Assembly (NCBI GenBank): GCA_964449675.1 | Contig: CAYVAR010000001.1 | Span: 62,001 to 126,000, forward strand | DNA length: 64,000 nt | Direction of reading: 5' to 3' | Source: CAYVAR01 sp964449675 | Lineage (GTDB): Bacteria > Patescibacteriota > Microgenomatia > UBA10105 > UBA927 | In this document: positions 41,234 to 48,186 of the stretch, in pieces | Numbering within the stretch: position 1 is the stretch's first letter | Layout of the letters: each line of letters starts with the position of its first letter | Made by a program: the position numbers and the translations under genes | Notes under the pieces: model-generated | Database searches by the model: none | Seen by the model: the letters and a program-made list of their open reading frames with translations, nothing else | What the model was told of the DNA's origin: nothing

Positions 41234-41671
41234 CTACTGTTTTGTTTTTAGTCTGTTTATGATGTCATTGACATCGCCGCCATTCCAAGTTTGGAGTGCA
41301 TTGCCAACTTTATCAACTTCGACAAACGTATGCTGGTACGTTACTCCGTACCTCGTCTTAAGTGCTGTTTCACTATCATAATCAGTTTTCAAAATGACAA
41401 CGCCTTCTGGTATTTGATTGGGATTATCACTGAGCGCTTTATCCAGTGGTCGACACGTTGGACACCAGGGTGCGTGGAAGTAGAGAACCCGGCGTTTGTC
41501 CGCCGCCGCGTCAAATGCAGTTTCTGAGTAAGGAATGTATCGATCAGTTTGACTTGCTACTTGAGGCGGCTGTGTTTCCCTAGTGTACGTTGGTGAGGAA
41601 GTAGATTTCACTGTAAAAAGAATACCTCCCACCACGAGAACTGCAACTACAATACCAATTATTTTTTTCAT
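41234..41671 (-). CDS. Membrane-anchored thioredoxin-like protein
   Basis: A 145-residue protein with an N-terminal anchor (IIGIVVAVLVVGGILF) and a thioredoxin fold with APWCPTCRPLDKAL (CxxC) near residue 69. The cis-Pro loop is less clear (QHTFVEVD has no Pro). It is immediately upstream of dipZ and is a likely partner that accepts electrons outside the membrane. Confidence 0.88.
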   Translation of the reverse strand: MKKIIGIVVAVLVVGGILFTVKSTSSPTYTRETQPPQVASQTDRYIPYSETAFDAAADKRRVLYFHAPWCPTCRPLDKALSDNPNQIPEGVVILKTDYDSETALKTRYGVTYQHTFVEVDKVGNALQTWNGGDVNDIINRLKTKQ

Positions 41672-41727
41672 TGTTTACGTTTCAGTATAGCACAATCTTT
41701 GATTATTTAAGGTAAAATACGGGAAGT

Positions 41728-42702
41728 ATGACGCTCCCACTTAACTGGGTCGATTGGATTATCCTTGCTGCTATTTTTTACTTTCTCGTTGATGGATGGC
41801 AAGCAGGACTTGTTTCGCTCGTAGAAAGTTTATTAGCGTTTTTGGGATCACTTTGGTTATCTATAAAATACCATGCGTTGGTAGGAAATTTTCTTGTTGA
41901 AAAATTCGGAATCCCGCAACTTTGGTCATCAGTCGTCGGATATATCATCGTTGGTTTTGTTGCTGATATTGTTATTCGTGAAGTTCTCACTATGCTCATC
42001 GGGAAACTTCCCAAAAAACTCGTAGAGTCAAAGACAAATCAATGGCTCGGGTCGATTGTTTCAGGTGTCAACGGCATTATCCTTGTCACGTTTGTACTTC
42101 TTCTTGTTACTGCGTTACCAATTCGAGGAACGGTAAAAAATGATATCAGACAATCTACAGTAGGTAAACAACTACTTTTACTTGCCAATCGGTATGCCGG
42201 ACAAGTGAAATCGACCTTAGATGAAGCGACGAAAGAAGCACTCAAATTTATTACGGTACAGCCTACGTCAAAAGAGCGCATTGTTTTGGACGTAACTCCT
42301 GGCAAAAATCAGCTTTCGATCGATAACCAGGCGGAGGTTACAATGCTTGAACTACTTAATAAGGAACGTGAAAAAGTAGGTGCACCACTTCTCGTTATTG
42401 ACTCCAAAATTACCCAAGTCGCTCGATTACATAGTCGCGATATGTTTGAACGTAAATACTTTTCGCATATTACTCCGGAAGGGAAAGATGCTGGAGACAG
42501 GTTACAAGCGGGTGGAGTAGCCTATGAGGTGGCCGGAGAAAATCTCGCCTACGCACCGGATGTAAATACTGCACATCATGGACTTATGAATAGCGAAGGA
42601 CACCGGAAAAATATTCTTGATCCCCAGTTTCACCATATTGGCATCGGCGTCATTGACGGAGGAGTCTACGGCAAGATGTTTGTCCAAAACTTCACGGATT
42701 AA
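41728..42702 (+). CDS. CvpA-type membrane domain fused to a CAP/SCP domain
   Basis: A 324-residue fusion. Residues 1-140 have four membrane helices in the CvpA pattern (WVDWIILAAIFYFLVDGWQAGLVS is not shown in full; it starts at residue 7). Residues 200-320 are a CAP domain: LLNKEREKVGAPLL, HSRDMFERKYFSHITPEG, GENLA and SEGHRKNIL. CAP domains act outside the cell, with unknown substrate in bacteria. Divergent from the thioredoxin-dipZ pair. Confidence 0.88.
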   Translation: MTLPLNWVDWIILAAIFYFLVDGWQAGLVSLVESLLAFLGSLWLSIKYHALVGNFLVEKFGIPQLWSSVVGYIIVGFVADIVIREVLTMLIGKLPKKLVESKTNQWLGSIVSGVNGIILVTFVLLLVTALPIRGTVKNDIRQSTVGKQLLLLANRYAGQVKSTLDEATKEALKFITVQPTSKERIVLDVTPGKNQLSIDNQAEVTMLELLNKEREKVGAPLLVIDSKITQVARLHSRDMFERKYFSHITPEGKDAGDRLQAGGVAYEVAGENLAYAPDVNTAHHGLMNSEGHRKNILDPQFHHIGIGVIDGGVYGKMFVQNFTD

Positions 42703-42711
42703 TTTTCTTAT

Positions 42712-42743
42712 CATGTTATCATGTTTTAAAACAAGATAACATG
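42712..42743. repeat. Palindromic repeat, copy 3
   Basis: Thirty bases (42713-42742) identical to copy 1 at 2891-2920, plus one pairing base at each end. Lies between the CvpA-CAP gene and the MGMT-like gene, both plus strand. Confidence 0.85.
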
Positions 42744-42758
42744 AAATGATTAGGAACT

Positions 42759-43058
42759 ATGATGGTTGCAGAACGAGTGCACACAATCATTAAGAAAATT
42801 CCTAAGGGAAAGGTTGCGACCTACAAACAAATAGCAAGCCTTGCTGGAAATATTCATCCGCGATACATTGGTTATCTCCTTCATCATAACCCAGATCCAA
42901 AGACGATCCCATGTCATCGGGTAGTAAATGCTCAGGGAAAGCTTGCGAAGCAATATGCGTTTAGTGGAATTGAAGGACAAAAAATGAAACTTGAACAAGA
43001 AGGGATCACAGTGAAAGAGGATGAGGTAGATCTTGATCGATATTTATGGAAACAATAA
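42759..43058 (+). CDS. Single-domain MGMT-type DNA repair protein
   Basis: A 99-residue protein corresponding to the DNA-binding domain of O6-alkylguanine-DNA alkyltransferase: KGKVATYKQIASLAG near residue 16 and IPCHRVVN near residue 51. The PCHR active-site Cys is present, unlike alkyltransferase-like proteins where it is Trp. The N-terminal Ogt domain is absent. It may repair or only flag alkylated bases. Confidence 0.87.
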   Translation: MMVAERVHTIIKKIPKGKVATYKQIASLAGNIHPRYIGYLLHHNPDPKTIPCHRVVNAQGKLAKQYAFSGIEGQKMKLEQEGITVKEDEVDLDRYLWKQ

Positions 43059-43133
43059 ATTGTCATCCTGCTAGTCACCCGCCATCCCGTCGACTTCGCT
43101 TAAAGGCAAGCTAGTCTTTTGGATAATCAAACG

Positions 43134-43907
43134 TTAGCTCGATAGCCAACCACCATCTACATATAGTGTCGCACCGGTGGTGTAACTTGCTTCGTTTGAG
43201 GATAGATACACGACTGCTCCTGCAATTTCTTCTGGTTTTCCTGCGCGTTTGAGTGGCACGCGGGAAAGAAACGTTTGGGCCTGCGTCGGGTCTTTAAGCA
43301 TATTTTGTGTCATTTCTGTTTCGATGATTCCGGGGCCAATGCAATTGACAAGTATTCCCATTGGCGCAAGCTCATCAGCAAGCGCTTCGGTCATCGCGAC
43401 AATACCGCCTTTGCTTGCGCAGTAATGTGCGACAGAGGGAAACCCTACGCCAACGCCGCCTGAGGCAATAGATGCGATATTTATAATGCGCCTTCCGCCA
43501 GCTGGCGGATTATTTTTTTTCATTTCTCGTGCAGCTGCCTGAGCAACGAGAAAATACCCTTTGAGATTTGTGTCAATGGTTTTATCCCACTGTGCTTCAG
43601 TCATATCAAGAAATGGACTAAACTCGGCAACTCCAGCATTATTAAGTAGTATATCGAGACGACCGTACGTTTGGACTGTCTGGTTGATCGCTGATTGGAT
43701 GTCCTCTTTTTTGGTAACATCCATTTGTACGGCAAGCGCTTCATGCCCGTTTTCTTTTATTTCCGTAGCAAGCGCCTTGAGCCGATCAATTCTTCGTGCG
43801 GCAACAGCGACTTTTGCACCCTGGTTGGCAAGGGCAATTGCCGAGGCTTTTCCGATACCGCTACTTGCTCCCGTAACGAATGCAACTTTTCCGGTCAAAT
43901 CAAACAT
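43134..43907 (-). CDS. Short-chain dehydrogenase/reductase
   Basis: A 257-residue classical SDR: TGASSGIG cofactor motif near residue 13, NNAG near 90, catalytic Ser in NIASIAS, and YCASKGG (Tyr, Lys) near 162. The C-terminus VVYLSSNEASYTTGATLYVDGG is typical of FabG/glucose dehydrogenase-like members. The substrate is not defined. A 16-base palindrome is inserted in frame near residue 133. Confidence 0.92.
   Translation of the reverse strand: MFDLTGKVAFVTGASSGIGKASAIALANQGAKVAVAARRIDRLKALATEIKENGHEALAVQMDVTKKEDIQSAINQTVQTYGRLDILLNNAGVAEFSPFLDMTEAQWDKTIDTNLKGYFLVAQAAAREMKKNNPPAGGRRIINIASIASGGVGVGFPSVAHYCASKGGIVAMTEALADELAPMGILVNCIGPGIIETEMTQNMLKDPTQAQTFLSRVPLKRAGKPEEIAGAVVYLSSNEASYTTGATLYVDGGWLSS
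43494..43509 (-). repeat. In-frame palindrome inside the SDR gene
   Basis: TCCGCCAGCTGGCGGA, a perfect 16-base palindrome encoding part of PPAGG, between MKKNN and RRIINIAS. SDR proteins normally have only a few residues there. Confidence 0.7.
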
Positions 43908-43913
43908 ATTTAG

Positions 43914-44029
43914 GAGTTACGCACTTTTGTCATCGCGAGACCGTTCTGACGGCGAAGCGATCTCTCATTGACGAATATGAGATTGCCGCGTCGCTCTCGC
44001 TCCTCGCAATGACAGTTTGTGTAAGTCAT
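43914..44029. repeat. GTCATCGCGAG-type nested inverted repeat 1
   Basis: Outer arms GTTACGCAC / GTGTAAG(TC), inner arms GTCATCGCGAG / CTCGCAATGAC, and a central GATCTCTCAT/ATGAGAT hairpin. The same elements flank the block at 46526-46673. Fills the gap between the SDR gene and the haem-protein gene. Confidence 0.8.
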
Positions 44030-44036
44030 GCATATT

Positions 44037-44681
44037 CTATTTTTTCCGAAATATTAAAAGACCTCTATAGATGAGTATGACTGTCATTATGAGAAAAACA
44101 AACGTGCTCGCCGGAGGAAATGAAGGATTAGCAAGTTCCGGCGTGACTTTAACTTTTCCCTGCCACCAGCTGATCCATCCTTGATACTTCATGATGACGA
44201 GATGAAGATACACAGCGATAAATGCCGTATGCCCAGCGATTTTTTGTCGCCATCGCCATGAGTCTGAACCAAGCGCTGTAATGCTCTTGTTCGATGATAT
44301 CGATGCTACATATACCCATATCGCTATCGCAATACCCCCAAATGTTATCGGAGTAATTTCGTTTATAAACCATGAGACGGGAAACTTATTTGGTAATAGA
44401 AAGACAGAATAATAGACGTGGAAAAGTGCTAAGGCAAGGGCGAGTAATCCAAGTTCACGTCGAATCGGCATAAAAAGGGAAAATAATCGATATCGATGCG
44501 CAAGCGGGCCGATAATGAGGGTAAGTCCTGCGACCACAGCTGATGTTGAGCCAAAAACTTTGTTAATAATATAGTCGTTATAGTACCCGCGCCTGAGCCA
44601 AAGGTATAAAGAGAAAAGGAGAAAAACGATACCGGTAATACCTATGCTTTTTATCCATCGGGCAGTTACTTCTTTATTCAT
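44037..44681 (-). CDS. YedZ/MsrQ-like haem-binding membrane protein
   Basis: About 214 residues with six predicted helices of the ferric-reductase-like transmembrane family. Candidate haem-ligand histidines lie in LALFHVYYSVF and in GHTAFIAVYLHL. In known systems MsrQ feeds electrons to a periplasmic reductase; no MsrP is present here. I choose ATG 44681 because AGAAGGGAAGG lies just upstream. Last gene of the VKOR-DsbA operon. Confidence 0.8.
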   Translation of the reverse strand: MNKEVTARWIKSIGITGIVFLLFSLYLWLRRGYYNDYIINKVFGSTSAVVAGLTLIIGPLAHRYRLFSLFMPIRRELGLLALALALFHVYYSVFLLPNKFPVSWFINEITPITFGGIAIAIWVYVASISSNKSITALGSDSWRWRQKIAGHTAFIAVYLHLVIMKYQGWISWWQGKVKVTPELANPSFPPASTFVFLIMTVILIYRGLLIFRKK

Positions 44682-44697
44682 ACCTTCCCTTCTTATA

Positions 44698-45324
44698 TTA
44701 CTTGAGCGCGCGTTCCACTTCCACTCGTATATCACTATATGAAGTTAAAATGAGCTTTTTTCCGTTGAGGTAGAATGTTGGCGTTGAATTAACTCCAATT
44801 TTTAGACCGTAATCTCGATCGAGCGAGACATTGGCTTTTGTCTTCGGGTCACTCAGCGAGTCGGTAAAATCTTTTTCATTGAGATTCAGTTGTTTTGCTA
44901 AATCGACAAAAAGGGCTTCAGAAAGATTTTCCTGATTGGTAAAAAGCAGGTCATACATCTCCCAAAATTTTCCTTGGACACCAGCAGCTTCTGCAACAAT
45001 CGCAGCCTTCAAACCAAACGGATGCTGCGCCAGAGGAAAATGACGATAGACAAAAAATAATCTTTCTCTATTTTTTTCAACGACTTCATCAACAAACGGT
45101 TTAGCAGCTTTGCACGCTGGACATTGAAAATCAGAAAATTCTACTAAATAGGTCGATGCGCTCGCATTTCCTTTTCCATGGGGCTGCTGTCCCAAAAGTT
45201 CGCTTTTTGGAAGTGTTGGTTGTACGGGAGCGGGACGGGAAAAGAAAATAGCCGCAATAGCAATAAGAAGAATAGATGCACCAGTAACTCCTAAAAATAA
45301 CTTAGATTCTCCCGTCAATCTCAT
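44698..45324 (-). CDS. Membrane-anchored DsbA-like thiol oxidase
   Basis: A 208-residue thioredoxin-fold protein with an N-terminal anchor and FSDFQCPACKAAKPF (CPAC active site) near residue 68; the cis-Pro lies in GVNSTPTFYLNG. It should introduce disulfides into exported proteins. It overlaps the VKOR gene by 4 bases and is presumably reoxidised by it. Confidence 0.92.
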   Translation of the reverse strand: MRLTGESKLFLGVTGASILLIAIAAIFFSRPAPVQPTLPKSELLGQQPHGKGNASASTYLVEFSDFQCPACKAAKPFVDEVVEKNRERLFFVYRHFPLAQHPFGLKAAIVAEAAGVQGKFWEMYDLLFTNQENLSEALFVDLAKQLNLNEKDFTDSLSDPKTKANVSLDRDYGLKIGVNSTPTFYLNGKKLILTSYSDIRVEVERALK

Positions 45325-45770
45325 ATTTTTTCCAGTGTATAGCTTTTCAGTGTGAGAAGAAAAATCGTGACCATATTAACTGCAGATACTGCGCACCAGG
45401 TGCAGACCGCTCGGATGACAAATAGTTCTGTATAGGTAAACCAGGATACAAAGAAAACACCGAATATTGACATACCCAGGATGCCCTTAAGAAATTGAAA
45501 ATTGTTATTAGACTTCGTTGTTCGAAGAAATGAAAGAATTGCAATAATTGAATAACCGATGAGTCCAACTCCGGGGACAGGAAATCCGAATAAATAACTC
45601 GATGGACTTTTTCTGACTGTCTCGCACCCAGTGTTTACACATACTATGGGTGCTTGCCGTACAAAACTTTGGAAAACATATATTGCTATGACAATACCAA
45701 CAAGTGAGAGGATAAATATGATTCGATTGAGTTTTTTCGTTTGTACTTCGCTAACTAGCATTTGCTTCAT
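45321..45770 (-). CDS. VKOR-family disulfide-generating membrane protein
   Basis: A 149-residue vitamin K epoxide reductase homologue with four helices. The loop cysteines CVNTGCETV near residue 44 and the active-site CTWC near residue 124 are all present. It passes electrons from DsbA to quinone, replacing DsbB. The promoter places +1 only 4 bases before ATG 45770, so translation would be leaderless; an internal ATG at 45761 is an alternative start. Confidence 0.92.
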   Translation of the reverse strand: MKQMLVSEVQTKKLNRIIFILSLVGIVIAIYVFQSFVRQAPIVCVNTGCETVRKSPSSYLFGFPVPGVGLIGYSIIAILSFLRTTKSNNNFQFLKGILGMSIFGVFFVSWFTYTELFVIRAVCTWCAVSAVNMVTIFLLTLKSYTLEKI

Positions 45771-45780
45771 GTTGATCTAA

Positions 45781-45834
45781 TTATCGCTTACGCCAGGCAA
45801 AAATACTGTGATGTAGATTACAGGGAGTATAATA
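45781..45834. promoter_or_regulatory. Divergent promoters with CRP-type site
   Basis: TGTGAT-GTAG-ATTACA at 45808-45823 resembles the E. coli CRP consensus. For the VKOR operon, GATAAT at 45786-45781 gives +1 at 45774, putting the site centre exactly at -41.5, the class II activator position. For the regulator gene, TATAAT lies at 45829-45834 and the site overlaps its -35 area, which suggests self-repression. Confidence 0.7.
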
Positions 45835-45865
45835 TGGGTGAAATCTATTAAACAGCGCAGAATTT

Positions 45866-46513
45866 ATGTATGAAGAGATGACATCGGTAGGCATATCGGC
45901 TTTTTTTTCAAAGTTTCCAAAGCTTGTTGTAAAAACAAAAACAACTATCCTGCGTGGAGATCAACAACCGAAGGCCCTCTTTTTTCTCGAGTCGGGATAC
46001 GTAAAACAGTATAGCGTTTCGCCAGCAGGCGAGATGCTCATGATGACTATATATAAGCCTGGTTCATGTTTTCCTCTGATGTGGGCGCTAGAGGACATCC
46101 CCAACACGACATTTCTCGAAACCGTTTCCCCAGTGGTGATGCGAAAAGTTCCCAAAGAGCGATTTTTGGAACTGCTGCATACGCATCCGGATATTTTGTT
46201 TGCCTACGCAAAACGAATCGTTAAAGGACTCAATGGACTCATGAAACGCATGGAGCTTCTCGTATTTGACCGCGCAAATATGCGCGTTGCTCTGATTCTT
46301 TCGTATTTTGCCCGTTCATTTGGCGAGAAAGCTCATGGGTCCATCACCCTGCCGATTCTTCTGCCACACAAAGAGCTTGCAGCTTGGTGTGGGTTGACGA
46401 GGGAAACAACAAGCGTCGAAATGGCTCGCCTCGTAAAGGGCGGAGTCATTTCCTATAATCACCGCTTCATCGTGATTCAAAATCTCCCAAAACTCGAGCA
46501 TGCATCTATTTAA
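45866..46513 (+). CDS. Crp/Fnr-family transcription regulator
   Basis: A 215-residue protein with an N-terminal cyclic-nucleotide-binding fold and a C-terminal winged helix (LPHKELAAWCGLTRETTSVEMARLV). RE at the start of the recognition helix matches CRP Arg180/Glu181, which read TGTGA. The N-terminal cysteines of FNR are missing, so it is not an oxygen-labile cluster sensor; the ligand is unknown. Divergent from the VKOR-DsbA operon. Confidence 0.9.
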   Translation: MYEEMTSVGISAFFSKFPKLVVKTKTTILRGDQQPKALFFLESGYVKQYSVSPAGEMLMMTIYKPGSCFPLMWALEDIPNTTFLETVSPVVMRKVPKERFLELLHTHPDILFAYAKRIVKGLNGLMKRMELLVFDRANMRVALILSYFARSFGEKAHGSITLPILLPHKELAAWCGLTRETTSVEMARLVKGGVISYNHRFIVIQNLPKLEHASI

Positions 46514-46525
46514 TACTGACTAACT

Positions 46526-46673
46526 ACAGGACTCACGCACTTTGTCATCGCGAGTCCGCGCACCATCCGATGGTGCGCGGACGTGGCGATCTCTCCGATA
46601 TTTTAAAAATTGCTTCGCCAGCGGCTCGTAATGACAAGGAATACGTCGATACACTGCGTAAGTCCTGTAACTA
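46526..46673. repeat. GTCATCGCGAG-type nested inverted repeat 2
   Basis: Outer arms ACAGGACTCACGCA / TGCGTAAGTCCTGT, inner arms TTGTCATCGCGAG / CTCGTAATGACAA, and a perfect 14-bp hairpin GTCCGCGCACCATC with its complement. Fills the convergent gap between the regulator gene and the end of the copper run. Confidence 0.85.
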
Positions 46674-46675
46674 AA

Positions 46676-46942
46676 TTATTTTTTAGCAAACGAATTATAG
46701 GCAGTTGCAAATATATATCCGATAAACCATCCATAAGCAGTCGCCGTCACAAATCCTAAAACAAGAGACTCAATGGAAAAGTTCCACGAACTTATTTTTG
46801 ACAGATCTATGCCATGGAACCATGATCTTGTGACATTCATGGTAAATTCAGGAAATAATGCGACAGCTGTTGCACACGTGACATAGACTATCGCAATCGT
46901 TACTGTCGCTGCGTTTGCTGTTGCCACAGGGTTATGTTTCAT
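46676..46942 (-). CDS. DUF5676-type two-helix membrane protein
   Basis: An 88-residue protein with two helices. ATAVALFPEFTMNVTRSWFHGIDLSKI and the ending GYIFATAYNSF fit DUF5676, a family of small membrane proteins often found near metal-resistance genes. Last gene of the copper run. Function unknown. Confidence 0.75.
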   Translation of the reverse strand: MKHNPVATANAATVTIAIVYVTCATAVALFPEFTMNVTRSWFHGIDLSKISSWNFSIESLVLGFVTATAYGWFIGYIFATAYNSFAKK

Positions 46943-46957
46943 ATGTATCGCCCCCTT

Positions 46958-47047
46958 TCACTTCAATTGGTAGAGTATTTTCCATGCGCTAGCTATGAGA
47001 AGGATGCCACCAACGACCAATAGCCAATTGCCATACTCGTAGGTCAT
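46958..47047 (-). CDS. 29-residue membrane peptide
   Basis: A reading frame of 29 codons from ATG 47047, starting MTYEYGNW, then a single hydrophobic helix (LLVVGGILLIAS) and ending with a basic tail (YQLK). Its ATG overlaps the stop of the DUF2933 gene (ATGA), and it sits in a tight run of co-directional genes. That overlap is the main evidence that it is real. Confidence 0.6.
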   Translation of the reverse strand: MTYEYGNWLLVVGGILLIASAWKILYQLK

Positions 47048-47250
47048 ACATGGTTACCTTGATGATCTTTATGATCAACGTGACCTTTTTTATTTCCATG
47101 ATCGTGTTTCATCATAAATATATGTGCAAGTGGACACGCAAGAATGAGTCCAAATGTTGCAAGATTACCAGTATTTTTTCCAACAATGTACCACAGTATT
47201 ACACCAACAATTGGTAGTGCACATAAAGCTGGAAGAAGCCATTTTTTCAT
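47044..47250 (-). CDS. DUF2933-type His-rich membrane protein
   Basis: About 68 residues from MKKWLLPALCALP, with two helices and a His-rich tail (MMKHDHGNKKGHVDHKDHQG) likely to bind metal ions. ILACPLAHIFMM fits the DUF2933 pattern CPLMHLFM. ATG 47250 is supported by GGAGGTG upstream. It overlaps the stop of the preceding gene by 4 bases. Confidence 0.78.
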   Translation of the reverse strand: MKKWLLPALCALPIVGVILWYIVGKNTGNLATFGLILACPLAHIFMMKHDHGNKKGHVDHKDHQGNHV

Positions 47251-47714
47251 GATCGTTTCACCTCCCATGTGTATGTTCGTTTCGCGATGCCCGCGATATC
47301 CTTAAGAGTCAAGATTACTCGTTGAGTTGATTTTGGAAGAGGCTTAGCAAAAGAAAGGGTGCCGTTTCGGTGATGACCACCTGGCGAAGAGCCATTCCAC
47401 GAGGATTTTCCTAAGTCGTTTCCATTTTGGTCTACAAGTGTCGTAACTTCCGCGACATCAAAAGCCAGTTCAACCGAGTGCGTTTCAAATATGACGTCAA
47501 AAACTGGTCTTTCATCTATAAAAAGCACGCGAGGGGCAACAGACACAGTTACACTAGCCTCAGATGATTCTTGTGTTTGATAAGAATTATTTAGTAACTT
47601 TGAAGGAGCATTTTGTACGGTTTTTGCTTGTTGTGAACTACTAAGCGTCCATAGAAAATAAATAATAGAGCCAGTAAGTATTGTTACGGCGATTGTTTTT
47701 GGCGTGATCGTCAT
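47247..47714 (-). CDS. Membrane-anchored extracellular protein of a metal cluster
   Basis: A 155-residue protein with an N-terminal anchor (TIAVTILTGSIIYFLWTL) and one beta-rich outer domain: VAPRVLFIDERPVFDVIFETHSVEL, then SWNGSSPGGHHRNGTLSF and RVILTLKDIAGIAKRTYTWEV. I recall similar unnamed domains near copper or mercury genes. The GGHHRNG turn could bind a metal. Overlaps neighbours by 4 bases on both sides. Confidence 0.65.
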   Translation of the reverse strand: MTITPKTIAVTILTGSIIYFLWTLSSSQQAKTVQNAPSKLLNNSYQTQESSEASVTVSVAPRVLFIDERPVFDVIFETHSVELAFDVAEVTTLVDQNGNDLGKSSWNGSSPGGHHRNGTLSFAKPLPKSTQRVILTLKDIAGIAKRTYTWEVKRS

Positions 47715-48139
47715 AGCGAGATTTTTTTGAGATGTTTGAGCATGATAACTATTCCGATTGTATTCATGCCTATGCCCAGGGTGAGAAGCGGTACTTGATA
47801 GCGAGTGAAAAAAATACTTAAGGCCCCGAGTCCTAGAAATGGTGCCACATCAGCGAGGTGATGGACGCAGCATGCAAGCATTGCTCCTGCCGAGGAGACA
47901 CCGGAAACTTTTATGGAAGCTTGAGCTTTGGTTTTTATAGCAACACTAAGTTTTGTATATAGGACAACCTGTATGCCAAAGCCGACTGCAAGGGGAATCA
48001 TGAGGTACCAAAGTGCTTGAAATTGTTCAATAGCTGCCTGCCATCCACTAAGAAGCGTCATAATGATGGTGTAGAGGGCAAGCAGCCCTATGCTTGCGAG
48101 CATGCCACTGATAATTGGTTGTTTGATTAGCACATTCAT
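47711..48139 (-). CDS. Small membrane protein with CCxHH motif
   Basis: About 142 residues with four helices. AGAMLACCVHHLADVAPFLG in the third helix carries a CCxHH motif that may bind a soft metal within the membrane, and a second block ends MLKHLKK. Unnamed family that I associate with metal-resistance clusters. I start at ATG 48139; the longer frame upstream is polar and overlaps the rhodanese gene. Confidence 0.65.
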   Translation of the reverse strand: MNVLIKQPIISGMLASIGLLALYTIIMTLLSGWQAAIEQFQALWYLMIPLAVGFGIQVVLYTKLSVAIKTKAQASIKVSGVSSAGAMLACCVHHLADVAPFLGLGALSIFFTRYQVPLLTLGIGMNTIGIVIMLKHLKKISL

Positions 48140-48186
48140 TTGTAGTATTGGTAGTATTTGTCGGATTGATAGTATTGTTTTTTTGT

